64,000 nucleotides of DNA from Anaerobacillus alkalidiazotrophicus (GCF_001866055.1 NZ_MLQS01000017.1:187500-251499); one strand, 5' to 3'; shown: positions 55,084-64,000, numbered from the stretch's first letter. Translations and numbers: made by a program. The notes: generated from the letters alone by a model not told the origin.

Positions 55084-55117
55084 AAAACAGACTCGGACGC
55101 CAGCCGAGTCTGTTTTG
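55084..55117 (+). terminator. Terminator of ytoP
   Basis: AAAACAGACTCGG and CCGAGTCTGTTTT form a 13-bp stem with a 7-nt loop and a T-run. Confidence 0.92.
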
Positions 55118-55466
55118 TATGAAACTCTAAACAATAAAGAAAGTGAAATTATATTGAAATGAAACGGTAAGTATGCTAACTTTATATGAAAAGGGTTACT
55201 TGTATCAGTAGTTGAAAGTATATTTTTACGTGTTACTGATTTGATCAGGCATGAGTAAACAAATTTAAGAGTTATTAAAACCTTAACTTTATTTATTCAT
55301 GCCTTTTGCTGTTTTCTTGTCTTACCAAATAAACACTCAAGAAAGTAGTTAACACTAAGATTGTCTAAAAAGTCAGTCACACATAGGTATGGATGGATTT
55401 AATCTAAAAGTCTAATAGAAGTTTTATAGGCAGTTTATTACATTACTAAAGAATTGAGGAGAGCAT
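55118..55466. other. Intergenic region between ytoP and the chemoreceptor gene
   Basis: About 350 bases with no gene. A hairpin at 55248-55307 (GGCATGA/TCATGCC enclosing TTAAG/CTTAA, then TTTTG) looks like a transcript end but has no upstream gene, so it could end a small untranslated RNA. GAGGAG precedes the next start. Confidence 0.45.
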
Positions 55467-56678
55467 ATGAAAAAAATTAAAAAAAGTATGAGTAAATTTT
55501 TTATTAGTGTAGAAAAAATTATTACATCAGTTGTTCTAGGCGTTCTTATTTCCCTTATTTTTCTCTTGATCAGTAATAATGAAATTATGTCATTAAATTC
55601 ATTACTATTAATGGTAATGATAAGTGGAGCGTTTTATGGATTTAGATTTATTATTGGTGTTAAACAAATAAGAAGCATTAGGGATATGGAACACCAATTA
55701 AATGAAATCTTAGAAGATCCAAACACGGCACCTACGAATTTTCAAAATCTAGCATACTTAATGAAGGATGTAGTTGATGCTAATAACTCTCGTATTGAAG
55801 AATTAGAAGAAAAAGAGGCACGCTTAATAACTTTATTTAATAAAATTGAAAGTAAACTAGTAAACCAAGAAGAACAATATAACGAATTTAACTCAATATT
55901 ATTTGAGCTATCAGGGGGCTTAGATACACAAGTGAAGTCTGCGAGAGATACCTCTCTAGCGATGGAAGAAATCGCTACAGGGGTAAATCAAATAGCTGAA
56001 ACAAGTGGGATTGCAAATTCATCTAGCATCGTTGCTTCTCAAACTGCACAGGATGGAAAAAGACAAGTAACATCGGTAATAAATCAAATGAATAAAATTG
56101 ATAGTTCTTTTTCAACATTGGCAGATACAGTTAAAGAATTTGAAGTAAGTACAAAAGAAATTGGAGCAATTATTGAAGAAATAAGTAATATAGCTAATCA
56201 GACTAACCTTTTGTCATTGAATGCAAGTATTGAAGCAGCAAGAGCAGGAAATGAAGGAAAAGGATTTGCGGTTGTAGCAAATGAAGTAGGTAAACTTTCT
56301 AAGCAATCTAACCAATTCGCAGAAAGAATCTCAGAATTGATAAAAAGTATTCAAGTTCAAGCAGATCGTGCTAGTGAAGCAATGGACATTTCGAAAGGTG
56401 ACGTAGTATCTGGGTTACACATTGTAGAGAATTTATCCTCATCATTCGAATCAATTAATAAAGCTACCGAAACAATTAATGAACAAATTCATGAAATATC
56501 TGCTATTAGCCAACAGATGGCTGCAGGAACTGAAGAAGTGGCTGCTAGTTCTGAAGAGATTACTAAAATATCTAGAAAATCAAGTGAGAACTTTAATGTA
56601 ATTATTCCAATTTTTATTGAACAGTTCGATGTAACGAATACAATTTCAGACATCATTACACAAACTAATAATAAATAG
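55467..56678 (+). CDS. Methyl-accepting chemotaxis protein without a ligand-binding domain
   Basis: A 403-residue receptor. Two N-terminal membrane helices (about 20-42 and 46-65) are joined by a very short loop, so no extracytoplasmic sensor domain exists, and no HAMP domain is apparent. A coiled coil (about 100-150) leads to the cytoplasmic signalling hairpin with the CheA/CheW-binding tip [20 protein letters not shown] and [34 protein letters not shown] is a methylation-helix feature. It may sense membrane or cytoplasmic conditions or work with another partner. GAGGAG precedes the ATG. Confidence 0.9.
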   Translation: MKKIKKSMSKFFISVEKIITSVVLGVLISLIFLLISNNEIMSLNSLLLMVMISGAFYGFRFIIGVKQIRSIRDMEHQLNEILEDPNTAPTNFQNLAYLMKDVVDANNSRIEELEEKEARLITLFNKIESKLVNQEEQYNEFNSILFELSGGLDTQVKSARDTSLAMEEIATGVNQIAETSGIANSSSIVASQTAQDGKRQVTSVINQMNKIDSSFSTLADTVKEFEVSTKEIGAIIEEISNIANQTNLLSLNASIEAARAGNEGKGFAVVANEVGKLSKQSNQFAERISELIKSIQVQADRASEAMDISKGDVVSGLHIVENLSSSFESINKATETINEQIHEISAISQQMAAGTEEVAASSEEITKISRKSSENFNVIIPIFIEQFDVTNTISDIITQTNNK

Positions 56679-56743
56679 CCTGTCAATTTTTAGATGGAAC
56701 CTCATAGTTGAAATCGTGGAGGTATACCATTCGTTAGTTATAT

Positions 56744-56783
56744 AAAAGCAAGCATGGGTAACTAAATGCCATGCTTGCTTTTC
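56744..56783. terminator. Bidirectional terminator between the chemoreceptor and phnC
   Basis: AAAAGCAAGCATGG and CCATGCTTGCTTTT form a 14-bp stem with T-runs on both strands between converging genes. Confidence 0.92.
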
Positions 56784-56810
56784 CTTTTATATTATAAAAT
56801 AATTTCTATT

Positions 56811-57545
56811 CTAAAGATAAACTTCATTATAGGTTTCATCAGTGAAATACTCTGGAGTATCATCAAATATGACTTTCCCTTCTCTTAAAGCAATAATTCT
56901 TGTTGCAAATTTTTTTGCTAAAATTACATCGTGAACATTTATTATCGTTAATAGATTATATTCATTATGCATTGTTTGTAATAACGAAAAAATTCGGTTA
57001 GCAGTTCCAGGATCTAAGCTAGCTACTGGTTCATCTCCTAGAAATACTTTTGGATTTTGTAGCAATGCCCTAGCGATGGCCACACGTTGTTTTTGACCAC
57101 CGCTTAATTCTTCAATACGCTTATCTTTATGAGGAGTTAAATCGACACTCTCAATCATCTTATTAGCTAATTGTTTTTCTTCTTTTGAGAATAATCCTAG
57201 TAAGTTTTTCAAAGGTGTTCGACTACCGAACATTCCTGTTAAGACATTTTGATATACTGTTAATCTTGGAATGAGATTAAAATGCTGAAATATCATTCCC
57301 ATTTCAACACGTACCCTACGTAATTCAGTTTCTTTTAAAGAAAAGATATTCTGATGATTTAAAATGACAGATCCTGATGTTGGGCGTTGTAGGCCGTTTA
57401 AACATCGAATAAAGGTTGATTTACCCGCACCACTTTTTCCTAGGATACATATAAATTCTCCTCTATTAAATGAGAGACTAATGTTAGATAAGGCTTTTTC
57501 TTTTACCTTCGGATATTTTACATGTAAATTATTTAATTGAAGCAT
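56811..57545 (-). CDS. phnC: Phosphonate-type ABC transporter ATPase
   Basis: A 244-residue ATPase with Walker A GKSGAGKS (36-43), Q-loop MIFQHFNLIPRLTVYQNVL, signature LSGGQKQRVAIARALLQ, Walker B VFLGDEPVASLD and VHDVILAKKFATRIIAL. FLGDEPVASLDP and IFQHFNL fit the PhnC group. ATG 57545 is preferred because AAGGTG lies six bases upstream, over ATG/GTG codons at 57551/57554 inside that site. It directly follows phnE. No C-P lyase genes are nearby, so phosphonate, phosphite or another anion is possible. Confidence 0.92.
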   Translation of the reverse strand: MLQLNNLHVKYPKVKEKALSNISLSFNRGEFICILGKSGAGKSTFIRCLNGLQRPTSGSVILNHQNIFSLKETELRRVRVEMGMIFQHFNLIPRLTVYQNVLTGMFGSRTPLKNLLGLFSKEEKQLANKMIESVDLTPHKDKRIEELSGGQKQRVAIARALLQNPKVFLGDEPVASLDPGTANRIFSLLQTMHNEYNLLTIINVHDVILAKKFATRIIALREGKVIFDDTPEYFTDETYNEVYL

Positions 57546-57555
57546 ACACATCACC

Positions 57556-58317
57556 TTATATAACCCTTTCTCTAATTTTTCCGCCTATAAAATCAACTAC
57601 AATAACTAATATCATAATGACCAATATGTCAGTTGCTACAGATTTATATTGGAACGTTTGGAAATGATTAAACAATTGTTGTCCAATCCCGCCAGCGCCG
57701 ATAAACCCTAAGATTAGTGAAGTACGTATGGCCACTTCAAATCGGTAAAAAAAATGGCTGAGTACATTTGGCCATATTTGCGGTAATATTGAGAATAAAA
57801 CTGCAACCCACCTTGTAGCCCCTACAGATTTCATTGCCTCTTGAGGGCCTGTTTCTGCAGATTCAATTAATTCAGAAATTAACTTTCCTAATACGCCGAT
57901 GTTGTGGAGCATAATTGCTAAAACAGCTGGAAATGGTCCTAGTCCAAGAGAGACGACAAATATAAGGCCAAAAACAATTTCAGGTATTGAACGTAAACCA
58001 CTAAGCATTGAACGATTAAAGGTATACAGAGCTGCATGTCGACTAGTATTTCTAGCTGACATAAAACTAAGAGGAATCGCTATTAATAGAGCAATGAAAG
58101 TACCTAAGAACGCCATTGCTAACGTAACGATTGAAGCGTCAATTAATCGTGGCATAATGGACCAATTTAGAGGGAAAAACTGATCTTTAATGAAGTGAAA
58201 CATAGTAGGTATATTTTTAAATTTTTCAAACTGAAACTCGGTCAGATCAATACTAATCCAGACAAAGAACAATAACAATAAACCTATAATAATAAATTTT
58301 GGGTTAAACCAAACCAT
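57556..58317 (-). CDS. phnE: Phosphonate-type ABC transporter permease
   Basis: A 253-residue permease with about six helices. The EAA loop is seen as SVGATRWVAVLFSILPQIWPNVLSHF and the C-terminal GFIGAGGIGQQLFNHFQTFQYKSVATDILVIM is typical of PhnE. ATG 58317 follows AAAGGAG; longer in-frame starts up to 58371 lack a ribosome binding site. The 169-base gap to phnD holds a repeat element, unusual inside an operon. Confidence 0.92.
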   Translation of the reverse strand: MVWFNPKFIIIGLLLLFFVWISIDLTEFQFEKFKNIPTMFHFIKDQFFPLNWSIMPRLIDASIVTLAMAFLGTFIALLIAIPLSFMSARNTSRHAALYTFNRSMLSGLRSIPEIVFGLIFVVSLGLGPFPAVLAIMLHNIGVLGKLISELIESAETGPQEAMKSVGATRWVAVLFSILPQIWPNVLSHFFYRFEVAIRTSLILGFIGAGGIGQQLFNHFQTFQYKSVATDILVIMILVIVVDFIGGKIRERVI

Positions 58318-58385
58318 TTTAATCTCCTTTTTGATAGCAGTATATGATGAAAGAGGGATGCAATAATGCACCCCAAAAATCTGTA

Positions 58386-58441
58386 TTTATCCCACTCTTA
58401 AGGGGCAAGTAAGACCCCCACTGATTGAAGTTCAGCTTTAT
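58386..58441 (+). repeat. Short deleted copy of the Bacillaceae repeat element inside the phn operon
   Basis: TTTATCCCACTCTTAAGGGG, CAAGTAAG, ACCCCCAC, TGATTGAAGTTCAGCTTTA is the 53123-53282 element with everything between its two ACCCCCAC words removed. A weaker copy of the first module (CTCCTAAGTGGCATGTAAG) follows at 58446-58468. Confidence 0.85.
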
Positions 58442-58486
58442 TATACTCCTAAGTGGCATGTAAGCACCAAAAAAGAGAAAACCTTC

Positions 58487-59410
58487 TTAATCAAGCGGAG
58501 CGTCCATACGTCCATCAATGATTGCAGCTTCTCGAAGTGAGGCATAATCCTCATTAGTTGCTGTAGTAAATGCAGATGCACCAAATGGGTTTAATATTTC
58601 CTCATCAGTAATCCCGATAAAAGCTTGTTGAAGCTGTTGTTTCAAGGAGTCATCCATATTTGGGTGAACAGCCCACGGATACTGGAAAAGAGGCTCTGAT
58701 TGCCAAATAATTTTATAATCATCAGCATCTAGATTACCGGAACGAATCATAGATTGAAAAAGCGCGCTATCGATAGCCCCAGCGTGAACATCCCCATTTA
58801 ATATTACCTGAGCGGTAATGTCGTGTGAACCAGTATACCTTACAGTTTTGAAGTCATGGTCATCTTCAGTTCTAAAAACTCCACGTTCTTTTAAAGCTAC
58901 ACCAGGAATTAAAGAACCAGACGTCGATGACATACTTGCAAAAGCAAAATCAATATTTTCTTTATCTAAAAGAAGTTCATCTAAAGTATCCCATGATGAA
59001 TCACTGCGAGTAATTATATATGAAAAATAGTAAGGTTCTCCATCAACTAATTGTGTAATAATCGCCTCTGCACCGCTTCTTTCATGTGCAATTACATAAG
59101 TAAGTGGGCCGAAATAGGCCATATCAATATGTTCATGAATTAATGCTTCTACTACCCCATTATAAGCAGGATAATGGTCAATCTTTACAGGCCGCTCGAG
59201 TTCTTGTTCTAATATCGCTTGTAATTTGACCATTGCTGTTTCCATTTCACCTTCAGATTGAGATGGTATTAAACCAATAACAAATTCTTCTTTTGTTTCA
59301 TTTTCTTTGCTTGAATCAGTTCCTTCTCTGTTAACATTCTCATCATTTTGCCCACATCCTGTAATTACTAGAATAAAAGCAAAAAATAAAGTGAAAATAA
59401 CTTGTTTCAT
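58487..59410 (-). CDS. phnD: Phosphonate-type substrate-binding lipoprotein
   Basis: A 307-residue extracytoplasmic binding protein (PhnD/SsuA/transferrin-like). The signal peptide ends in LVITGCG, lipidated at C19. FVIGLIPSQSEGEMETAMVKLQ, MAYFGPLTYVIAHERSGAEA and FASMSSTSGSLIPG are the usual ligand-site stretches, and KTVRYTGSHDITAQVILNGDVHAGAID is the hinge region. It is the first gene of phnD-E-C on the minus strand. The ligand could be a phosphonate or phosphite; the sequence alone does not decide. Confidence 0.9.
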   Translation of the reverse strand: MKQVIFTLFFAFILVITGCGQNDENVNREGTDSSKENETKEEFVIGLIPSQSEGEMETAMVKLQAILEQELERPVKIDHYPAYNGVVEALIHEHIDMAYFGPLTYVIAHERSGAEAIITQLVDGEPYYFSYIITRSDSSWDTLDELLLDKENIDFAFASMSSTSGSLIPGVALKERGVFRTEDDHDFKTVRYTGSHDITAQVILNGDVHAGAIDSALFQSMIRSGNLDADDYKIIWQSEPLFQYPWAVHPNMDDSLKQQLQQAFIGITDEEILNPFGASAFTTATNEDYASLREAAIIDGRMDAPLD

Positions 59411-59705
59411 CCTCTCAACACCCCTGTATAAAAATTAGTAATCAAACAGATAACAAATTATTATTAAGATACCATAATTAATAGTTTTCAGCAAATGAAT
59501 ACGTTCTTCAAAATAATAAAGAGAGCTTATAATATTATTAGTTGCTTGGAGAAAGAGACTTTTGTAGAATTTTGTCAAGGGTTGTCAACGCAGTGTTAAG
59601 TAAGTTATTATAATAATGACGGTTTCAAACATAAAATGATAGAAATCTAGTAGTTATTTTAGGTGATATTTCCGAGGGCTATAAAACAGCGGAGGAGGTG
59701 CTATT

Positions 59706-60209
59706 GTGAGGATTATATTAGCAAAAATCAGCATAGTGTTAATTTTTTTGTTTCTTACAGGATGTACAGTAACAAAAGAGCAAGCAGTAGAAACAGCTAA
59801 AAATTCTTTTGAATCAGGTGTTATTTCCGAACCTAGAGAACCCAATAATGAAACTGAGTTATTTAATTATTATCTACCACCAGGGTTAAACATTGAAGAA
59901 GAAGCGGGAAACAACCTTATTTTAAATAGAGGAGAACAGATATTTATCATTTTTTCAAATCCTGCCGAAGATTTTACTAGTCAAGTAAACTTTGAGCAAG
60001 ATAAGATTGTTGAAGATAAAGCAATTTTAATAGAAACAATAGAAGTTGAAGGAACTTTTAATTATATTATTGTCGCACCATTTGACAATGATAAGTATAA
60101 AGTAATACTTGGAAGCGGTGGAGAAAAAGGCACTACTATTACTGAATTATCAAATATTAAGGATAGTGTTGAAACTTTAGTAGAGATCATTAGATCTGTT
60201 AGCTATTAA
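59706..60209 (+). CDS. Small lipoprotein of unknown function
   Basis: A 167-residue putative lipoprotein. The signal sequence LAKISIVLIFLFLTGC ends in a clear lipobox with C20. The mature part is acidic and beta-rich (NYYLPPGLNIEEEAGNNLILNRGEQIFIIF ... YKVILGSGGEKGTTITELSNIKDSVETLVEIIRSV). GTG 59706 follows GGAGGAGGTG. I do not recognise a domain. It is a single gene with its own terminator, between phnD and the PfoR/EIIC-like gene. The 295 bases upstream hold no other gene. Confidence 0.82.
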   Translation: MRIILAKISIVLIFLFLTGCTVTKEQAVETAKNSFESGVISEPREPNNETELFNYYLPPGLNIEEEAGNNLILNRGEQIFIIFSNPAEDFTSQVNFEQDKIVEDKAILIETIEVEGTFNYIIVAPFDNDKYKVILGSGGEKGTTITELSNIKDSVETLVEIIRSVSY

Positions 60210-60227
60210 ATATATGTACAATGACTT

Positions 60228-60255
60228 GAGGCAAGTGGATCACTTGTCTCTTTTT
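60228..60255 (+). terminator. Terminator of the small lipoprotein gene
   Basis: GAGGCAAGTG pairs with CACTTGTCTC (one G-T pair) around a 3-nt loop and is followed by TTTTT. Confidence 0.85.
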
Positions 60256-60431
60256 CGTGTTAGGAATGTATAAAAATTTAGCAAGCTGATCCTCTAAGTA
60301 CTAAAAGAGCTATGTATAAGTCTAACACTATATATTAACTTTACATATATCTTGTCAACTGAATGGTAATTAAATATGATAGAAAAGGAAAGAATAAAAA
60401 CAAATAAATATTATTAGGAAGGTGTTTTGGT

Positions 60432-61445
60432 TTGAGGAGTTTTTTACATAAAAAAGGTGTTGAATTATCGTTAAAGACATATTTTGTAACATCTCTTAGC
60501 TATATGGCTCTTGGTCTTTTTTCTTCACTTATTATTGGATTAATCATTCGTACTACAGGTCAGCAAATTCCTAAACTTGAGTTTTTGGTTCCGATGGGAC
60601 AATTGGCCATGGATTTAATGGGTCCAGCTATCGGTGTTGCTGTTGCATATGGACTAAAAGCACCAAGACTGGTACTTTTTTCGGCCGTTATTACTGGAGC
60701 GGCAGGGTCTCTACTTGGTGGTGGTCCGGCAGGAAGTTTTATTGCAGCGCTGATTGCTACTGAGATAGGTAAATTAGTCTCTCAGGAAACACGTTTGGAT
60801 ATTATTGTTACTCCGTTTGTAACAATTGCTACTGGTTATACTGTTGCAACCACAATTGGACCGGTAATAGCTGGAGGGCTTGATTACTTTGGACAACTAA
60901 TTATGTGGTCTGTAGACCGCCAGCCATTTGTAATGGGAATTTTAGTAGCACTTTTGATGGGACTTGCGTTAACAGCACCAATTTCTAGTGCAGCAATTGC
61001 TTTTATGCTAGGCCTTGAAGGTCTTGCTGCTGGTGCAGCAACCGTTGGGTGTGCAGCTCAGATGATTGGATTTGCGACAAGTAGTTATCGTGAGAATGGG
61101 TTTTCCGGATTTGTTGCTTTAGGAATTGGTACTTCTATGCTTCAAATTGGAAACATCGTGAAAAACCCATTAATACTAATACCGCCAACTGTTGCGGGTA
61201 TTGTGTTAGCCCCTTTTGCTACTATTGTTTTTCAAATGGTTAATAATCCAGCTGGTGCTGGTATGGGAACGAGTGGATTAGTTGGACAAATAATGACTTT
61301 TACAGTAATGGGCTTTACATGGGAGGTTGCTATTGGAGTGCTGTTACTTCATTTTATAGGTCCTGCTGTGATAAGCTTAGTATTATCAGAATGGCTTCGG
61401 AAGCTCGGCTTGATAAAATTAGGAGATATGAAAATTGAACAATAA
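60432..61445 (+). CDS. PTS_EIIC_2/PfoR-like membrane protein
   Basis: A 337-residue protein with about nine hydrophobic segments (SLSYMALGLFSSLIIGLIIRT; AAGSLLGGGPAGSFIAALIATEIG; APISSAAIAFMLGLEGLAAGAATVGCAAQMIGFA). It resembles the PTS_EIIC_2 (PfoR-like) family, which lacks EIIA/EIIB partners and whose substrate is unknown. The TTG start follows AGGAAGGTG. No sugar genes are adjacent. It lies just upstream of ytpP. Confidence 0.82.
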   Translation: MRSFLHKKGVELSLKTYFVTSLSYMALGLFSSLIIGLIIRTTGQQIPKLEFLVPMGQLAMDLMGPAIGVAVAYGLKAPRLVLFSAVITGAAGSLLGGGPAGSFIAALIATEIGKLVSQETRLDIIVTPFVTIATGYTVATTIGPVIAGGLDYFGQLIMWSVDRQPFVMGILVALLMGLALTAPISSAAIAFMLGLEGLAAGAATVGCAAQMIGFATSSYRENGFSGFVALGIGTSMLQIGNIVKNPLILIPPTVAGIVLAPFATIVFQMVNNPAGAGMGTSGLVGQIMTFTVMGFTWEVAIGVLLLHFIGPAVISLVLSEWLRKLGLIKLGDMKIEQ

Positions 61446-61511
61446 ACCATACACTTTATTCAGTGTTTTAAATAAATGGTTATTTTAAATTGATGTTAGG
61501 AGAGGATAGAT

Positions 61512-61841
61512 ATGAAATCGTTGCTATCAAAAGAAATGTTTATTGATGAAATTAAGAACGGCCTTTCAGTTGTTGTGTTTTCGGCTGACTGGTGTCCAGA
61601 TTGTAGAGTGATTGAACCTTTATTGCCTGAGGTAGAAAAAATATTCTCACAATTTACATTTTACTATGCTGATCGCGATAAATTAATAGATCTGTGTGGT
61701 GAAATGGATATTTTTGGTATACCGAGTTTTGTTGCTTTTCAGAATGGAAATGAGCTTGCTCGTTTTGTAAGTAAAGACCGAAAAACAAAAGAAGAAATCG
61801 AACAATTTTTACAAAAAGCTTTAGAAAAAGTTGATAAATAA
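61512..61841 (+). CDS. ytpP: Thioredoxin-like protein (YtpP)
   Basis: A 109-residue thioredoxin-fold protein with the redox motif ADWCPDC (C28, C31) and a cis-proline in FGIPSFVAF. CPDC differs from the CGPC of standard thioredoxin, typical of YtpP-type proteins, whose partner is unknown; a thiol-disulfide role in the cytosol is likely because no signal peptide is present. GGAGAGG precedes ATG 61512. Synteny with ytpQ supports the assignment. Confidence 0.92.
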   Translation: MKSLLSKEMFIDEIKNGLSVVVFSADWCPDCRVIEPLLPEVEKIFSQFTFYYADRDKLIDLCGEMDIFGIPSFVAFQNGNELARFVSKDRKTKEEIEQFLQKALEKVDK

Positions 61842-61979
61842 TGAATTGGGGTAGCTTTAAGTAGCTACCTCTTTTGCATGACTGTCCTATTTGCTAATAT
61901 AGTTGAAATCAAAATCTTTGGTCGTGCGGTGTGATCATGGTAAAATTATTGAGATTAGATAAAAGGAGGCTTATTTGTT

Positions 61980-62777
61980 ATGAAGCCATTAGAAATGAAA
62001 CGAGAACTAGAAAAACGTTTACTCTCACAAAATAGACGAATATCATACGATAGAGATGAACAAAAGCTAAGGATAGAGGATAAAACAATTAATAAAGGAG
62101 TTACATTATCTATCTCAAAACTTATTGCTAAGTGGAAAGTGAAAAAGGAACAGGCAATTGAGGAAACTGTCCATTACGTTGAAGCAGCCTTACAAGCAAT
62201 GACGACACCCATTGTAGTAAAAGGTAATGAAAAAAATATATTTCCTGTAATACGCTCAACCTCATTTCCGACACAATCTGGAGATGGAAAAGAGTTTTTA
62301 TGGGAAGAACATACAGCCGAAACTAGAGTGTTTTATGCCATTGATCAGGGTTCAACATTTGCTTTATTAACTAATGAAATTTTGGAAAAAGAAAATGTAG
62401 ACAAAGTAAGAATAAAGGAAATGGCATTATTTAATCTTCGTTCTCTACAGAATGAACCGACAATAGACGAAGTTGCGGGTAATACATTTTATTTTTTAAA
62501 CAAAAATGACGGGTATGATGCAAGTAAGGTGTTAAATGACCAGCTATTAAAAAAATATTCAGAAATAGCTCGTGGTCAGTTAACTGTTTCTGTACCACAT
62601 CAAGATGTTTTAATCATTGCTGATATTAGAAACGAAACAGGGTACGACATTTTGGCACAAATGGTTTTTCAATTTTTCACAAATGGAAGAACTCCAATTA
62701 CAGCATTACCGTTTATTTATAAAGAAGGAGAGTTAGAACCTGTATTTATACTCGCTCACCGAAAACCAAAACAATAA
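61980..62777 (+). CDS. ytpQ: YtpQ, DUF1444 family protein
   Basis: A 265-residue protein of the DUF1444 family, conserved in bacilli next to ytpP. It starts MKPLEMKRELEKRLLSQNRRISYDRDEQ and has EEHTAETRVFYAIDQGSTFALLTNEIL in the middle and GRTPITALPFIYKEGELEPVFILAHRK at the end. No membrane segment and no known function. AAAGGAGG lies about nine bases before ATG 61980. In B. subtilis ytpR follows before sftA; here it is absent. Confidence 0.9.
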   Translation: MKPLEMKRELEKRLLSQNRRISYDRDEQKLRIEDKTINKGVTLSISKLIAKWKVKKEQAIEETVHYVEAALQAMTTPIVVKGNEKNIFPVIRSTSFPTQSGDGKEFLWEEHTAETRVFYAIDQGSTFALLTNEILEKENVDKVRIKEMALFNLRSLQNEPTIDEVAGNTFYFLNKNDGYDASKVLNDQLLKKYSEIARGQLTVSVPHQDVLIIADIRNETGYDILAQMVFQFFTNGRTPITALPFIYKEGELEPVFILAHRKPKQ

Positions 62778-62868
62778 AGAGGCTGTCTTTAGAATTGTCA
62801 GTTCATCTCAATGATATTAATAAATTGAGGTGGCTGATACTTCTACGATAGCCTCTTCTATTTTTATT
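62778..62868 (+). terminator. Two-tier terminator of ytpQ
   Basis: Outer AGAGGCT/AGCCTCT encloses an inner stem TCAG..CATCTCAA/TTGAGGTG.CTGA, and a T-rich stretch follows. No gene is seen between it and the sftA start. Confidence 0.78.
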
Positions 62869-63054
62869 TCAGTTATGATAAAATCACTCATTGCATGAAC
62901 ATTAAAATTAAATGTAAAATAGCTAGTTGTTTTTTGTCTATTTAGTTATGATTATACTAGAAAATATACGAATGATGTATGATTAGTAGATAGAAAACTT
63001 GTACTGATAATTATTGTAAGAATGGAAAATTGAGATTATAGAAAAGGTGATTTT

Positions 63055-64000
63055 ATGTTTAAACGTGTAAAAATAGCTTATAAAAAAGTTCATTCCTTTT
63101 TATTTGGACAAGAGGAGGAGCATATACATACTCGAGAAGAAAGAAAAAAATATTACGGTCGAATAACAACAGATATCGATACAGATGCCCGTATGATACA
63201 TCAATATCCGAAACAAGGGAAATTTCGCTTTCCAATAATTGAAGATGAGAAGAAATCAGCTAGAACTAAACCAAGTTTAGAAGGTGAAAAAGTACGACCT
63301 GTTCGGAAGATAACAGAAAAAAAAGTGGAACAAAGAGAAAATGTACTTACTCATAAAAAACAAAGTGAACAAAAGGATTTACCTGGTAAGGATGAAGAAA
63401 GAAAGAAATTTCAAGGAGTTAATTTTAAAGCACAAAATATCCCTTCTCCCGTTTATGCGTTTAATAAGCCACAGCCAAAAATAGAAAATAACTTTGAGGA
63501 AGAGGTAGCACCTACGCTAGAGTTAATTGAAAATCAAGCATTCTTACCGAATGAAAATGTTGGGGTCCCTATACTAATAAATAAAGATATCCCATCGGAG
63601 ATAGAAACTACAAATATTAATAGAGAAATTGTTAGTAACGAATTACTTAATGTAAAGGAAGATGAACTGTTTCAAGAAGGTATTTATGCTGAATTTGAGA
63701 TAGAAGAAAATGGCGAAAATAGAGCAGGCGATGAAGTGTGTCAAACTGAACCTCTCGAAAAGCAGCTAGCTTTTGATCAGGATGAGAAGATAGATGAGGG
63801 AAATGTTGAGTTAATTGGAAATGATCAGGATGCTATAACTTACAAAGGCGCTCATAAAGAAAAGATTGTTGAAGAGGAGATTATCCCTACTCTCAATATA
63901 GAAAATATTGAAACAGTAGCCCCTGTAGAGACATTTGATAAGAGTAAACGAAAAGATAGTGAACAAATACAAAAGAAAAATTGTGGCCTAACTGAACATT
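63055..64000 (+). CDS. sftA: DNA translocase SftA (FtsK/SpoIIIE family), N-terminal linker region, cut by the window edge
   Basis: ATG 63055, after AAAAGGTGA, opens a 315-codon frame running off the right edge. The N-terminus MFKRVKIAYKKVHSFLFGQEEE lacks transmembrane helices, unlike SpoIIIE. FKAQNIPSPVYAFNKP near residue 130 matches the IPSPVYGF motif I recall from SftA. The rest is a long acidic, low-complexity linker. The motor (Walker) and gamma domains lie outside the window. SftA is the soluble septum-associated DNA pump that clears chromosomes during division. The synteny after ytpP-ytpQ (B. subtilis ytpS) agrees. Confidence 0.85.
   Translation, partial: MFKRVKIAYKKVHSFLFGQEEEHIHTREERKKYYGRITTDIDTDARMIHQYPKQGKFRFPIIEDEKKSARTKPSLEGEKVRPVRKITEKKVEQRENVLTHKKQSEQKDLPGKDEERKKFQGVNFKAQNIPSPVYAFNKPQPKIENNFEEEVAPTLELIENQAFLPNENVGVPILINKDIPSEIETTNINREIVSNELLNVKEDELFQEGIYAEFEIEENGENRAGDEVCQTEPLEKQLAFDQDEKIDEGNVELIGNDQDAITYKGAHKEKIVEEEIIPTLNIENIETVAPVETFDKSKRKDSEQIQKKNCGLTEH

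Overview
The window is low-GC chromosomal DNA from an endospore-forming member of the Bacillaceae. The gene content and order follow the Bacillus subtilis metK-to-sftA region (pckA/metK, ytpA-ytpB, ytqB-ytqA, yttB-leuS, ytfP, ytgP, ytzG-ytzE, ytkP-ytlP-ytlQ, amyX, ytmP-ytzH-trmB, ytnP-ytzB-ytoP, ytpP-ytpQ-sftA). The backbone is interrupted by lineage-specific cargo, and the closest fit is probably an alkaliphile/Anaerobacillus-like bacillus rather than B. subtilis itself. No rRNA, tRNA, CRISPR, phage or intact insertion sequence was seen.

Layout. 1-3.2 kb: 5' part of pckA divergent from metK, which has a sigma-A promoter and a SAM-I riboswitch; then an IS1595-type transposase remnant and a SunI-like small protein. 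3.7-11.9 kb: a complete glycogen operon glgB-glgC-glgD-glgA-glgP with overlapping or near-touching genes. 12-19 kb: lysophospholipase-like ytpA, terpene synthase ytpB, an E. coli-type speD, the tRNA-modification pair ytqA-ytqB, a threonine aldolase relic and an MFS transporter. 18.7-21.8 kb: direct repeats, a leucine T-box and leuS. 21.8-23.1 kb: flavoprotein ytfP. 23.2-30.1 kb: a nickel/opine-type ABC importer plus a MATE exporter, behind a promoter with a near-consensus Fur box. 30.2-34.7 kb: GntR regulator divergent from a 6-phospho-alpha-glucosidase and an EIICBA PTS permease. 34.8-41.6 kb: yjbQ, ytgP (MurJ type), a coat-like small protein, two adjacent SEDS genes, and a dehydrogenase-like gene coupled to a pseudouridine synthase. 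41.8-48.1 kb: ytzE, ytkP (cysK type), thpR, NERD protein and intracellular pullulanase. 48.1-53.7 kb: a GC-rich structured repeat, ytmP, ytzH, two unknown genes, trmB, then ytnP between inverted copies of a repeat. 53.9-64 kb: ytoP, a chemoreceptor without a ligand domain, phnCE-D with a third copy of the same repeat, a lipoprotein, a PfoR/EIIC-like membrane protein, ytpP, ytpQ and the 5' part of sftA.

How the parts work together. Carbon storage and use are prominent: glycogen synthesis and phosphorolysis (glg), debranching (pulA) and alpha-glucoside import and hydrolysis (PTS plus GH4), with pckA for gluconeogenesis. S-adenosylmethionine links the metK riboswitch, speD and several methyltransferases. 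The least expected parts are the Fur-box importer/MATE operon, the tandem SEDS pair, the two unrelated structured repeat families, and two unknown genes inserted between ytzH and trmB.
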